DNA of 64,000 bases from an uncultured Collinsella sp. (GCA_900552145.1 URYW01000002.1:6775-70774); one strand, 5' to 3'; counted from the stretch's first letter, positions 24,153 through 33,471 are shown. Numbers and translations are program-made. The notes: generated by a model from the sequence alone, not told the origin.

Positions 24153-25715
24153 TTAGTCAAACTGGGCAACATCGATCAGGCGATTGGCCAGCGAAAGGTC
24201 GCTCTCGATGGGCACGAACTCGTCGCCCACGTGCATGAGCTCCTCGTCACCCTTTGCCAGCAGCAAGACAATGGTGGGAGCATCGGGGTTGACGTACTCC
24301 TCGCGCGCCGCCTTGAACGCCGCATGCACAGCGGCTTCGCGATCGAGGATGATCTTGTTCGGCGTATCGTCGGGAACATGTTCGGCAAGCTCGCGACAGA
24401 CCTTCATCGGGTCCTCGTGAGCCGGGTCCTCATTGGCAAAGATCATCAGGTCGGAATACGGTGCGGCCTCGCGCGGAAGCTGCTCGCGGCGCTCCTGCGC
24501 CTTGCCGCCGGCAGCGCCAAACACCGCAATGACCGGACTAGCGGGAAACGCGCGCTTGACCGACGAGAAAAGCGAGCGGAACGAAAGCTGGTTGTGCGCG
24601 TAGTCGACGACACAAATCACGCGGCCGTCCTTCGACTCCACGACCTCCATACGGCCCGGCACACGCAGTTTTGAGAGGCCCTTCTTGATAGCCTCGATAC
24701 CGATGCCGATCTCGCGCGCAGCGGCGATAGCGACCAGCGCGTTCTCCACGTTAAAGTCGCCCGCGATACCCAGCAGGACCTTCTCCCCCGCCTCGGACTC
24801 GTCGGCGCTCATGCCGTGCAAGTTGAACTCGATGTTAAAGCCGAGCATGCGGACATCGCTCGCCCACAGGCTTGCCTCGGGATGCTCGACGCCAACGGTC
24901 ACCAAGCGCTCGGCCGTCGACGCTGCCTCTAGCACACGGTCAACCTCTTCGGTGCCTAGATTCACCACGGCGGTCTTTGCCTGGTCAAAGATCCTGAGTT
25001 TGCTCTCAAAATAATCCTCAAACGTGGGGTGTTCGATCGGCGAGATGTGGTCGCGGCCGATGTTGAGGAAGCACGCCACGTCAAACGGCAGATTCTCGAC
25101 GCGTTGGTACTTGAGCGCCTGGCTCGAAACCTCCATGACCATGGACTGGCGACCGGACGTGCGGCAGTTGGCGATATGGCGCCAGACCTCGGGGGCCTCG
25201 GGCGTAGTATTGGTGCTCTCGTAGCACTCGATGCCATCGTCGGTACTCACCGAGCCGATCATGCCGCAGGACTCGCCCGCCGCTTTGATAATCGACTGGA
25301 GCATAAAAGCGGCCGTGGTCTTTCCCTTGGTACCGGTGATACCCACGATCTTGACGTCGTGGTCGGGACGGTCGTAGACCTCCGGCGGCAACAGGGCCAT
25401 GGCCGTGCGAACGCTATCAACAACCAGCATCGCAGCACCGCTCTCCTGCGCCAGCGGCTCCAGAGACTCGACCAGTGACTCCTCGCACACAAATGCGACG
25501 GCGCCCGCATCGAGCGCCATGCTCAAAAACGCGGGCTTAAAGGCAGCACCTTTGCAGAAGAACACGTCACCTGCCGAGACCGCGCGCGAATCAAACGAGC
25601 AGCCGGTCACGGCACGCTCGTCAACCTGCTCTGATGCGCGCAGCTCGCCGCACACATCGAGAAGCTTGGCAAGCGTATCGACCGTGGTCACGGTCGCGGA
25701 ATCCGAATGGTGCAT
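24153..25715 (-). CDS. murE: UDP-N-acetylmuramyl-tripeptide synthetase MurE
   Basis: The 520-residue ATP-dependent ligase adds the third residue of the peptidoglycan stem peptide. The ATP loop GTKGKTT is at 128-134, followed by the Mur middle-domain motif TNTTPEAPEVW and GRDHISPIEHP, and by the C-terminal VDYAHNQLSF. The DNPR motif that marks meso-diaminopimelate enzymes is replaced by NEDPAHEDP (428-436). This resembles the Lys-type DNPANDDP of Staphylococcus, so the enzyme probably adds a different diamino acid such as lysine or ornithine. It is the first gene of the murE-HAD-murI cluster. Confidence 0.92.
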   Translation of the reverse strand: MHHSDSATVTTVDTLAKLLDVCGELRASEQVDERAVTGCSFDSRAVSAGDVFFCKGAAFKPAFLSMALDAGAVAFVCEESLVESLEPLAQESGAAMLVVDSVRTAMALLPPEVYDRPDHDVKIVGITGTKGKTTAAFMLQSIIKAAGESCGMIGSVSTDDGIECYESTNTTPEAPEVWRHIANCRTSGRQSMVMEVSSQALKYQRVENLPFDVACFLNIGRDHISPIEHPTFEDYFESKLRIFDQAKTAVVNLGTEEVDRVLEAASTAERLVTVGVEHPEASLWASDVRMLGFNIEFNLHGMSADESEAGEKVLLGIAGDFNVENALVAIAAAREIGIGIEAIKKGLSKLRVPGRMEVVESKDGRVICVVDYAHNQLSFRSLFSSVKRAFPASPVIAVFGAAGGKAQERREQLPREAAPYSDLMIFANEDPAHEDPMKVCRELAEHVPDDTPNKIILDREAAVHAAFKAAREEYVNPDAPTIVLLLAKGDEELMHVGDEFVPIESDLSLANRLIDVAQFD

Positions 25716-25775
25716 CTTTCACCTTTCTCAGCCATTTGGCAGGGACGGTTTTTATAGTAACTGAAACGCACCCAC

Positions 25776-25803
25776 GCAAAAACGGCTCCCGGAGGAGCCG
25801 TTA
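25776..25803 (-). terminator. Terminator of asnB
   Basis: AACGGCTCC (25781-25789) pairs with GGAGCCGTT (25794-25802), followed on the minus strand by TTTTGCG. It separates asnB from murE. Confidence 0.75.
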
Positions 25804-25827
25804 CGCGCAGGCGTTCGTAAGCCGAGG

Positions 25828-27708
25828 CTAGGCAGCCTGAACAGAAGGCTGGCCCTCGTCGATAAAGAAGCGCTTGTACCACACTAGGAACACGAGCGGC
25901 GTATAGATCTTGCGCTGGAAATCGCCCTTGCCCGCAAAGTGCAGATCGAGCAGGTGCATGAGCTCGTCGGTATCGAAGAACTCGCTTGCCCACGGCGCGG
26001 TGAAGTACTCCTTGACATAGTCGTACCACTTTTGCTCGCGCAGCCAGTAGACAATCGGCACCGGGAAGCCCACCTTGGGACGGGTGGCCCACTCATCGGG
26101 CAGCGACTTGTTGGCAGCGTGGCGGAGTACCTGTTTGTTGCCGTTCTCGTTGATGCGGTAGCGGTCGGGAATGTGCTCGGCGAACTCCATGACTTTGCGG
26201 TCCAGGAAGGGCACGCGCAGCTCCAGCGAGTGTGCCATGCACATCTTGTCGGCCTTGAGCAGAATGTCGCCCGGGAGCCACATGTTCATGTCCAGGTACT
26301 GCTTCTTGACCAGCTCGGGCTGATCCTTCACGCGTGCGTAAATGGGTGCTGCGAGCTCAAAGGCGCCATCGCCGGTGTTGTACTCGGGCTTGAGCACGCC
26401 GTCGACCTCGCGCTCCGGCCATACCAGAGCCTGTCCCAGGAACGACTTCTCAGGGATCTCGGCACCCTTGACCAGGAAGTTATGTCCCTTGAAGTACGGC
26501 ATATGCAGCGCCAGGTTACCGAGCGCGCGACGGATGGGCAGCGGCACCATCTTTTTGTACTTGCGGACCGGGACCGTGTCCTCGTAGTAGGCGTAGCCGC
26601 CAAAGAGTTCGTCGGCGCCTTCGCCCGAAAGCACGACGGTGACGTCCTTGCGGGCCATCTCGGCCAAGAACCACAGCGGCACAGAAGACAGGTTGGACTG
26701 CGGCTCGTCCATGTGATACTGGATGTCCTCGAGCGCACCGAAGAACTCGTCGGCGGTAATCATCTTGCGGACGTTCTCGACGCCGAGCTTATCGGAAAGC
26801 TCCTTGGCGTAGTTGGTCTCGTTGAAGTTCTTGTAGTCAAAGCCCACCGAGAAGGTCTTGTCGGGCATGAGGCAAGCGGCAATATAGCTGGAGTCGACGC
26901 CGCCGGAGAGGAACGACGCGACCTTGACGTCGGCGATGCGATGGGCCTCGACACTCTCGTGCACGACCTCGTCCAGCTCATCGACGTACTCCTCGAACGG
27001 CTTCTCGACGGCAGAGTAATCGCAATCCCAGTAGCGCTCGATGTTCATCTTGCCGGTCGGGATATCGACGGTAAAGTAGTGCGCCGGCGGCAGCTTGTAG
27101 ACACCCTCGAAGAAGGTCTCCTCGGTTGCCGAATACTGCAGCGTCATGTACGGACGCAGAGCCTTTTTGTTGACCGCCTTGTGGAAGTGCGGGTAGTCCA
27201 GGAAGCTCTTGATCTCGGAACCAAAGAGCACGCCCGGAGCGCCGTCGCCCGCATCAGCCATGGGATAGTAGTAAAGCGGCTTGATGCCAAAGATGTCGCG
27301 GGCGCCAAAAAGCTTGTTCTTCTTTTTGTCCCAGATGACGAAGGCGTACATACCGCGCAGGCGATCGAGGACGGCCTCGCCCCACTCCTCGTAGCCGTGC
27401 AGGAGACTCTCGGTGTCGGCGCCGCAGTGGAACTTGTAGCCCTTGGCCTCGAGCTCGGAACGGAGTTCTTGGAAGTTGTAGATCTCGCCGTTGAAGACAA
27501 TGACGACGCTGCCGTCCTCATTGGCCATGGGCTGGGCGCCGGCCTCGGTCAGGTCGAGGATCGACAGGCGGCGGAAGCCGAGGGCAACGCGGCCGTCGAT
27601 AAACTGACCGCCCATGTCGGGACCGCGATGGACGATGCGGTCCATCATCTTGGTGAGCACCTCGGATTGGTTATCCGTCCCACCGACAAAACCGACAAAA
27701 CCGCACAT
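25828..27708 (-). CDS. asnB: Asparagine synthetase (glutamine-hydrolysing)
   Basis: The 626-residue protein starts MCGFVGF, so Cys2 becomes the N-terminal glutaminase nucleophile. The glutaminase domain (1-200) shows RGPDMGG and FNGEIYN; the synthetase domain has the ATP pyrophosphatase loop SGGVDSS (268-274) and LSGEGADELFGGY. It converts aspartate to asparagine with ATP and glutamine. ATG at 27708 has a GAGGGGATA site. It is a single-gene unit flanked by murE and the divergent tRNA-Val; nothing notable is seen in the 187 bp before tRNA-Val apart from the tRNA promoter. Confidence 0.94.
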   Translation of the reverse strand: MCGFVGFVGGTDNQSEVLTKMMDRIVHRGPDMGGQFIDGRVALGFRRLSILDLTEAGAQPMANEDGSVVIVFNGEIYNFQELRSELEAKGYKFHCGADTESLLHGYEEWGEAVLDRLRGMYAFVIWDKKKNKLFGARDIFGIKPLYYYPMADAGDGAPGVLFGSEIKSFLDYPHFHKAVNKKALRPYMTLQYSATEETFFEGVYKLPPAHYFTVDIPTGKMNIERYWDCDYSAVEKPFEEYVDELDEVVHESVEAHRIADVKVASFLSGGVDSSYIAACLMPDKTFSVGFDYKNFNETNYAKELSDKLGVENVRKMITADEFFGALEDIQYHMDEPQSNLSSVPLWFLAEMARKDVTVVLSGEGADELFGGYAYYEDTVPVRKYKKMVPLPIRRALGNLALHMPYFKGHNFLVKGAEIPEKSFLGQALVWPEREVDGVLKPEYNTGDGAFELAAPIYARVKDQPELVKKQYLDMNMWLPGDILLKADKMCMAHSLELRVPFLDRKVMEFAEHIPDRYRINENGNKQVLRHAANKSLPDEWATRPKVGFPVPIVYWLREQKWYDYVKEYFTAPWASEFFDTDELMHLLDLHFAGKGDFQRKIYTPLVFLVWYKRFFIDEGQPSVQAA

Positions 27709-27895
27709 ATACTATCCCCTCTGCTGTTGCTGGGCATCAAATCGAATCAGTAGCTTTTGAGTATACCCGAGGGCGTAAAGAGGGGCGGAATGTTCAGGCA
27801 ATCTCAACTGAATCAGCTCCGCTGTGACACGCGCGAGTTACCTTTAATGGATATGAGGTGAATGAGGCGATTGTTTTGCTATACTCTCTCCGCAC

Positions 27896-27971
27896 GGGCG
27901 ATTGGCGCAACGGTTAGCGCAGGTGCTTTACACGCACAAGGCTGGGGGTTCGAATCCCTCATCGCCCACCA
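27896..27971 (+). tRNA. tRNA-Val (anticodon TAC)
   Basis: The acceptor GGGCGAT pairs with ATCGCCC. The D arm is GCGCAACGGTTAGCGC, the anticodon loop TTTACAC gives TAC (valine), and the T arm is GGGGGTTCGAATCCCTC. CCA is encoded at 27969-27971. The anticodon stem has one mismatch at its base. An extended -10 promoter (TGCTATACT, 27877-27885) lies just upstream. Its 3' end is repeated at 28139-28157. Confidence 0.95.
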
Positions 27972-27981
27972 CTGATTTGTT

Positions 27982-28012
27982 AGGCCTCCAGCGATGGAGG
28001 CCTTTCCTTTTT
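27982..28012 (+). terminator. Terminator of tRNA-Val
   Basis: AGGCCTCCA (27982-27990) pairs with TGGAGGCCT (27995-28003), followed by TTCCTTTTTT. Confidence 0.8.
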
Positions 28013-28240
28013 CAGGCCCAGCGCATGGGATTCGAACCCGACAGGGTGCGGAGCTGAGGAAACGCGAAGCGTTTTCCAGCGCAGCACGCGAGGGCCGTAG
28101 GCCCGAAGCGAAAGCGGGCGGCGTCAGCCGCACGCGACATCCCTCATCGCCCACCACCGAATTGGAAACGGTCCTCGCAAGGGGACCGTTTTTGTTTGCG
28201 CCCATCGCAGAGGGATTCGAACCCTAAGGACCCCTTATTT
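28013..28240. repeat. tRNA-derived cassette: duplicated tRNA-Val 3' end and inverted T-arm fragments
   Basis: ATCCCTCATCGCCCACCAC occurs at 27954-27972 (the end of tRNA-Val) and again at 28139-28157. T-arm-like GGGATTCGAACCC blocks in inverse orientation lie at 28026-28038 and 28211-28223. Between them is a chain of short hairpins (GGAAACGCGAAGCGTTTTCC, GGGCCGTAGGCCC, GCGGCGTCAGCCGC). No integrase gene is near. The pattern suggests a decayed attachment site or a small mobile cassette targeting the tRNA 3' end. Apparent small ORFs here are translated tRNA-like sequence and are not annotated. Confidence 0.6.
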
Positions 28241-28500
28241 CAAGGTCCGTGGCCAAATAATGGCAAAAATGAGTACTGCTGCTTTGTTTGCAACATATAA
28301 AAAGATAGTATTTGCTTAAGTTACGCAACATATGTCCATTATAAGGACTAACAGTCAGATCAAAATCGCACATTCATCGCCATTTCGACTTGCTATCTGG
28401 CCTTATTAGTCCAAAATTGCTACTACAAAATCGGTAACAGTACTCATATTTGATGTTTTTTGACCAGCAGGTCTCCCTGCCTTAGCAAATCTAAGGCAAA
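28240..28500. other. AT-rich non-coding stretch with inverted repeats
   Basis: This part of the 611-bp gap between tRNA-Val and argD is clearly more AT-rich than its surroundings and holds no credible ORF. ATGAGTACTG (28269-28278) is repeated inverted as CAGTACTCAT (28438-28447), and ATAAGG/CCTTAT with GGACTAA/TTAGTCC form an inner inverted pair (28341-28351 and 28401-28412). The 18-mer TTACGCAACATATGTCCA (28321-28338) recurs exactly at 62379-62396. It may be a non-coding RNA, a mobile-element remnant or an imported piece; no call is made. Confidence 0.5.
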
Positions 28501-28582
28501 ACGGGCTCCAGACCGCTGAATCATGCCGCGTAGGGCACTTCCGCAGTCCGGAACCCGGTCCAAATTGAGTTATTGCGCCGCG

Positions 28583-29866
28583 TTAGCCCAAGACACCCGA
28601 CAGAATCTCGATCAGGCTGTCCACGTCGGCTTCCTCGCAGACGAGCGGCGGCAAGAAACGCAGCGTATGCGCACCCGTAGCGTTGATCACGGCACCGGCG
28701 GTCAGCGCGCGGGCAACAACATCATGCGCGTCGCCCGCGGCATCATCCAAATCACAGCCGAGCATCAAGCTGCGGCCACGTACCTCGGTCACGTGCGGCA
28801 GCTTGGCGAGCTTTGCCTCCATATAGGCACCCACCTTGGCAGCATGATCGGCATAATCGCCGCGCACGAGCGCGGAGAGCGTCGCGGCACACGCCGTGAT
28901 GGCCAGGCAGCTACCACCAAAGGTCGAGCCGTGGTCGCCCGGCTTAAACACGTCGGCAATCTCCTTCTTTGCCACCACGGCACCCATGGGCACGCCGTCG
29001 GCAATGCCCTTGGCAAGGCTCATGATGTCGGGCTCCACGCCATAGGTTTGGAATGCAAACGGCTTGCCGGAGCGGAAGATGCCGCACTGGACCTCGTCGG
29101 CGATAAGCACGGCGCCCACTTCGTGTGCCAGGTCGCGCGCTGTCGCCATAAACTCCTCGGTCATGGGGTGCACGCCACTCTCACCCTGGATCGGCTCGAG
29201 CATCACGGCACAAATCTCGCTCCCCAGCTGCTTAAAGATTGCACGCAGCTCGTCCACATCGTTGGGCGTGCAGGCCACAAAGCCACCCGGCAGCGGACGG
29301 AAGCTGTCCTGCAGCCAATCCTGCATGGTGGCGGCAATGGTCTCGAGCGTACGGCCGTGGAAGCCGCCGCGCATGCACACGATGGTGTTGCCGCCATTAC
29401 CGGCACGCTTGGCGTACAGGCGCGCGAGCTTCATCGAGCCCTCGTTGGCCTCGGCGCCAGAGTTGGCAAAGAAGGTCTCCCAAACCTGCTCATCCGCAGC
29501 CGGGGCACCAAGAGCAGCTGCCGTGGTCTCATCGCCGGCGGCAATGGCATCGGCAAGCACGCGCGCACCATCTACGTCGTCGTTAGCAAGCTTGGACAGC
29601 AGCGCCGCGACCTGTCCGCGCTGCTCGATGTAGAAGTAATTGGAGACATGCATGAGCTTTTTGGTCTGTGCCTCGAGCGCCGAGAGCACAGCCGGGTCGC
29701 CATGACCTAGGCTGCACACGCCGATGCCGGCAAGAAAGTCGAGGTACTCACGGCCATCGTCGCCGGTGAGTTTCATGCCGTGACCCTCGACAAACTCGAC
29801 CGGAGAGCGGCCAAAGGTATGCATAACGTAATGGGATTCAAGCGATTGCTGAGCTGCAAGTGACAT
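28583..29866 (-). CDS. argD: Acetylornithine aminotransferase
   Basis: The 427-residue PLP enzyme of fold type I converts N-acetylglutamate semialdehyde to N-acetylornithine. It shows the family blocks NSGAEANEGSMKLAR, FHGRTLETI, EPIQGESGVHP, the cofactor Asp in LIADEVQCGIFRSG and the PLP lysine in SLAKGIADGVPMGA. An insert near residue 105-130 (AIAAGDETTAAALGAPAA) lengthens it slightly. Start ATG at 29866 has an AAAGG site. It is the last gene of the argC-argJ-argB-argD string; no clear terminator was found after it. Confidence 0.94.
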   Translation of the reverse strand: MSLAAQQSLESHYVMHTFGRSPVEFVEGHGMKLTGDDGREYLDFLAGIGVCSLGHGDPAVLSALEAQTKKLMHVSNYFYIEQRGQVAALLSKLANDDVDGARVLADAIAAGDETTAAALGAPAADEQVWETFFANSGAEANEGSMKLARLYAKRAGNGGNTIVCMRGGFHGRTLETIAATMQDWLQDSFRPLPGGFVACTPNDVDELRAIFKQLGSEICAVMLEPIQGESGVHPMTEEFMATARDLAHEVGAVLIADEVQCGIFRSGKPFAFQTYGVEPDIMSLAKGIADGVPMGAVVAKKEIADVFKPGDHGSTFGGSCLAITACAATLSALVRGDYADHAAKVGAYMEAKLAKLPHVTEVRGRSLMLGCDLDDAAGDAHDVVARALTAGAVINATGAHTLRFLPPLVCEEADVDSLIEILSGVLG

Positions 29867-29935
29867 GGGATGCCTTTCGTTGGGCGCCAGACGGCGCGGG
29901 GCTATGGGTGCAGGAATGAGGCGGCTGAGGGTCAG

Positions 29936-30916
29936 CTAGACCGTCTGAAGCTTCTCGACCTCGTCAAGGTTCTCGGTCAGACGCGCAGCAAACGTCGAAA
30001 GCGGATGCGGATGCGTATCGAACTCGTAAGCCGTCTCGGTGGAATGGATCACGGTGCCGACGCCGGCATCGGTCAGCAGCTCCAGGAGCAGCGAATGCGG
30101 CGTAGTACCGTTAATGATGTGGGCACGAAATACGCCGCCGGTAAGCGCATCGACGGCCGCACGCAGCTTGGGAATCATGCCCTTATCGACCTCGCCGCCG
30201 TAGAGCATTTCGTTAACCTCGTCGAGCGTTAGGTTGGAGATAAGCGAGTCCTTGTCGCTAAAGTCCTTGTACAGGCCATCGACATCGGTCAAAAAGATCG
30301 CCTTATGCGCGTGGAGCGCCGCGGCAACGGCACCGGCGGCGGTGTCGGCGTTGATGTTGAAGAAACCGCCGTCCTCCCCCGCCGCGAAGGTAGCGATGAC
30401 GGGGATGTACTCGCTATCGAGTAAGCGCTCGATATAGTCGGTGTTGACGTGCGTCACTTTGCCCACGCGACCGAGCTCGGGGTCGAGCGGCTCGGCGATG
30501 AGCGTGCCGGCATCGCTGCCCGACACGCCCACGGCCAGGTTGCCGTGGTGGTTGATGGCAGCAACCAGCTCCTGGTTAACCTTGCCGCCCAGCACCTCGC
30601 GCACGATATCCATAGTCGCCGGCGTGGTCACGCGCTGGCCGTTCTTAAACTCGACGGGAATATCGTAATGGCTCAGCGCCTCGTTGATAGCCTTGCCGCC
30701 GCCGTGCACGATGACGGGGCGCATGCCGATGATCTTGAGCAGGACGATATCGCTCATCACGTCGCGGCGCAGCTGCTCATCAACCATGGCGGCTCCGCCA
30801 TATTTGATAACAACCGTCTTTCCGGTCAGGTTCTTAATCCACGGCAGCGCTTCGAACAGCAGCTGCGCGGTTGCTTCGTTGGATTCGCTCGAACGACAAT
30901 CGCGTGCGAATTTCAT
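29936..30916 (-). CDS. argB: Acetylglutamate kinase
   Basis: The 326-residue amino-acid kinase phosphorylates N-acetylglutamate, the second arginine step. Signatures are VVIKYGGAAMVD (glycine-rich start of the fold), VIVHGGGKAINEAL, FNINADTAAGAVAAAL and EVDKGMIPKLRAA. ATG at 30916 is chosen for its GAGG site; the longer frame from 30976 lacks one. It lies 69 bases upstream of argD and 81 after argJ. Whether it is arginine-inhibited cannot be read with certainty, although the N-terminal helix typical of inhibited forms appears present. Confidence 0.94.
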   Translation of the reverse strand: MKFARDCRSSESNEATAQLLFEALPWIKNLTGKTVVIKYGGAAMVDEQLRRDVMSDIVLLKIIGMRPVIVHGGGKAINEALSHYDIPVEFKNGQRVTTPATMDIVREVLGGKVNQELVAAINHHGNLAVGVSGSDAGTLIAEPLDPELGRVGKVTHVNTDYIERLLDSEYIPVIATFAAGEDGGFFNINADTAAGAVAAALHAHKAIFLTDVDGLYKDFSDKDSLISNLTLDEVNEMLYGGEVDKGMIPKLRAAVDALTGGVFRAHIINGTTPHSLLLELLTDAGVGTVIHSTETAYEFDTHPHPLSTFAARLTENLDEVEKLQTV

Positions 30917-30997
30917 AATCTGCCTCGTCTTTCGTATCGTTATCGCGCCGTGCTCCGCTGTCCGCAATCGCGGCAAGATGCGCAGCGTGCCTGGGAC

Positions 30998-32266
30998 CTA
31001 GGAACGGTAGTCGCCGTTGATGGAGATATACTCATGCGTGAGGTCGCAGGTCCACACGGTCGTTGCCGCGTCGCCTGCGCCCAGGTCGGCCGAGATCACG
31101 ATCTCGGGCGCCTCGAAACGTCGTAGAGCCTCGTCCTCGTCAAAGGGAACAGTCAGACCATCGCGACAGACGGGCATGCCCATCATGTCGATGGAAACGT
31201 CTTCCTGATTAAACTTCACGCCGCACTTGCCAAGCGCCATAGCAACGCGACCCCAGTTGCAGTCGTGGCCGGCGATGCAGGTCTTAACGAGCGGCGAGTT
31301 GGCAACGGCACGGGCGGCGATATCGGCTTCCTCGTCGTTCACGGCGCCGGTAACGTTGACCGTAACAAGCTTGGATGCGCCCTCACCATCGGCGGCGATA
31401 TTGCGCGCCAGGCTCTCGCACACCTCGTGCACAGCAAATGCCAACTCGTCAAAGGCATCGGAGCCCTCGACGATGGCCTCGGCATCTGCGGCAGCGGCGC
31501 CGGAGGCAAACATGATGCAGGTGTCGTTGGTCGAGGTGTCGGAATCGACCGTTACCTTGTTAAAGGTCTGCTTGACGGTCGAGAGCAGCAGGGCATGAAG
31601 TGCCGCAGGTTCGACGGGGGCATCGGTGGTGATAACTGCGATCATGGTGGCCATGTTGGGCATGATCATGCCCGAGCCCTTGCACATGCCGCCTACCGTA
31701 TAGACATTACCCGCATGACCCGCAGCCTCGCTGACGTAGGACACGGCGTACTCCTTGGAGTGCGTGTCGGTCGTCATGATGGCGCGAGCGGCATCGGCGC
31801 CACCGTGGGCGGAAAGTGCCTCGTAGGCAGCAGGAATGGCAGTCTCAAACGTGTCGATCGGCAGAATCTGGCCAATCACACCCGTGGAGGCAACCAGAAT
31901 CTGCTGGGGCTCGCAGCCGATGACCTGCGATGCGATGCTGCATGTCTCGCGCGCGCATGCAAGGCCGGTCTCACCCGTGGCGGCGTTGGCATTGCCAGAG
32001 TTGACCGAAACGCCGGCGATGATACCGTAGCCCTTGTCGGCACCGCCCAGGTTGGCACGGCTCACCTGCACGGGCGCCGCGCAAAAGCGATTGGTGGTAA
32101 ACACGCCGGCGCCGGGACAGGGTTTATCGGGCACGACGAGCGCATAGTCCAAGCGCTCGGGATTCTTCCGGAATCCCGCATGGATGCCTGCGGCCTTAAA
32201 GCCGGCCGCTGCCGTAACGCCACCCTCGACGGCGCGAATCTTGATATCAAACAGCTCGGTATTCAT
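30998..32266 (-). CDS. argJ: Bifunctional glutamate N-acetyltransferase/ornithine acetyltransferase
   Basis: The 422-residue protein self-cleaves into alpha and beta chains; the cleavage site is in KGSGMIMPNMATMIA, before the conserved threonine near residue 195. It recycles the acetyl group from acetylornithine to glutamate. A substrate-binding TTDTHSKEY-like segment is seen before it. Presence of argJ means the cyclic arginine pathway. ATG at 32266 has an AGGAG site. It lies between argC and argB in one transcription unit. Confidence 0.94.
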   Translation of the reverse strand: MNTELFDIKIRAVEGGVTAAAGFKAAGIHAGFRKNPERLDYALVVPDKPCPGAGVFTTNRFCAAPVQVSRANLGGADKGYGIIAGVSVNSGNANAATGETGLACARETCSIASQVIGCEPQQILVASTGVIGQILPIDTFETAIPAAYEALSAHGGADAARAIMTTDTHSKEYAVSYVSEAAGHAGNVYTVGGMCKGSGMIMPNMATMIAVITTDAPVEPAALHALLLSTVKQTFNKVTVDSDTSTNDTCIMFASGAAAADAEAIVEGSDAFDELAFAVHEVCESLARNIAADGEGASKLVTVNVTGAVNDEEADIAARAVANSPLVKTCIAGHDCNWGRVAMALGKCGVKFNQEDVSIDMMGMPVCRDGLTVPFDEDEALRRFEAPEIVISADLGAGDAATTVWTCDLTHEYISINGDYRS

Positions 32267-32400
32267 CGTCTTTATGACTCCTTATGTCAAACAAAAAACG
32301 GACATCGGTTGGTGCGCCATGCCAGTCGTGATCATGAGACCAGCTTAAGAGTGGCGCCCCACTCGATGCCCGACTACCAAATCGTTAACAATCGAATGTG

Positions 32401-33471
32401 CTACACCGGGCACGCCACTGTGGGCAAGCCTCGTCGCTCGTCAAAACCAAAAACGATGTTGGCGCACTGGATCGCCTGGCCCGCAGCGCCCTTGCACAAA
32501 TTGTCGATAGCGCCCGTCGCCACCAGCACGCCCGCACGCTTGTTGAGCGCAAGGCCGATCTGGGCGGCATTGGTACCGACGACCGAAGCCGTCTTGGGCT
32601 GCTGGCCGGCATCGAGCACGCGCACAAAGGTGCGACCGGCGTAGAACTTCTTGTAATGGTCGACGACGTCCTCAAGGGTCAACGTGTCGAGTGCCTGCGG
32701 CGTGAGCGGCATCGTCACCGTGGAAAGCAGGCCGCGCTTGAGCGGTGCCAAGTGTGGAGTAAAGACGACGCGGTCGGTCAGGCCCAGGATCTGCTCGATC
32801 TCGGGCGTATGGCGATGTTTGCCTACGCCATAGGCTTCCAGGTTCTCGTCCGCGCTGCAAAAGTGGGTGCGGGCGTTGCAGGACTTACCGGCGCCCGTCA
32901 CGCCGCTAATGGCATCGACAATCACGGGGCCGTTCTCTGCCACCCAGCCCGCACGCACGGCAGGAGCGGCAGCAAGGCTCGTTGCGGTGGGATAGCAGCC
33001 GGCGCAGGCGACCAAAACGGGCTTTCCGGCGGCATGGCTGGAAGCAGCGGTCTCCAAGTCCTGGCAGAACAGCTCGGGCAGGCCGAAGGCACGTGTCTTG
33101 AGCAGTTCGGGGCTCGTGTGCTCGGCGGCATACCATGCCTCAAAGACAGACGCGTCGCTCAGACGGTAATCGGCCGAAAGATCAAAGCAGGAGACGCCCG
33201 ATGCAAGCAGGGCGGGCACCTGCGCCATGGCCGCGGTATGCGGCACGGCCAAGAAGACGGCGTCGCAGGATTTAAGCTCGGGCGCGTCATGCGTGGTGAA
33301 AACCAGGTCGCTCACACCAGCAAAGCTCGGATACACCGCGGACAGCGGCTGGCCGGCATCGGCGTTGGACGTAATGGCAACAAGTTCAAACTCGGGATGG
33401 CCGAGCACGAGGCGAATGAGCTCGGCTCCGGCATATCCAGCCGCGCCGACGATTCCAACCTTCAATGACAT
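32401..33471 (-). CDS. argC: N-acetyl-gamma-glutamyl-phosphate reductase
   Basis: The 356-residue NADP-dependent enzyme reduces acetylglutamyl phosphate. It starts with the dinucleotide fold KVGIVGAAGYAGAEL, and the catalytic Cys159 sits in CAGCYPTA. GLPELF and the HRHTPEIEQ segment with a conserved His are also present. ATG at 33471 has an AAGGAG site. It is the first gene of the arg unit; a palindromic ARG-box-like site lies about 90-120 bp upstream. Confidence 0.94.
   Translation of the reverse strand: MSLKVGIVGAAGYAGAELIRLVLGHPEFELVAITSNADAGQPLSAVYPSFAGVSDLVFTTHDAPELKSCDAVFLAVPHTAAMAQVPALLASGVSCFDLSADYRLSDASVFEAWYAAEHTSPELLKTRAFGLPELFCQDLETAASSHAAGKPVLVACAGCYPTATSLAAAPAVRAGWVAENGPVIVDAISGVTGAGKSCNARTHFCSADENLEAYGVGKHRHTPEIEQILGLTDRVVFTPHLAPLKRGLLSTVTMPLTPQALDTLTLEDVVDHYKKFYAGRTFVRVLDAGQQPKTASVVGTNAAQIGLALNKRAGVLVATGAIDNLCKGAAGQAIQCANIVFGFDERRGLPTVACPV

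Noticed and set aside
27879..28227. Small ORFs around tRNA-Val with peptides such as MRDSNPQPC and IAEGFEP
   Set aside because: These are translations of tRNA T-arm sequence and its repeats, a known annotation artefact.
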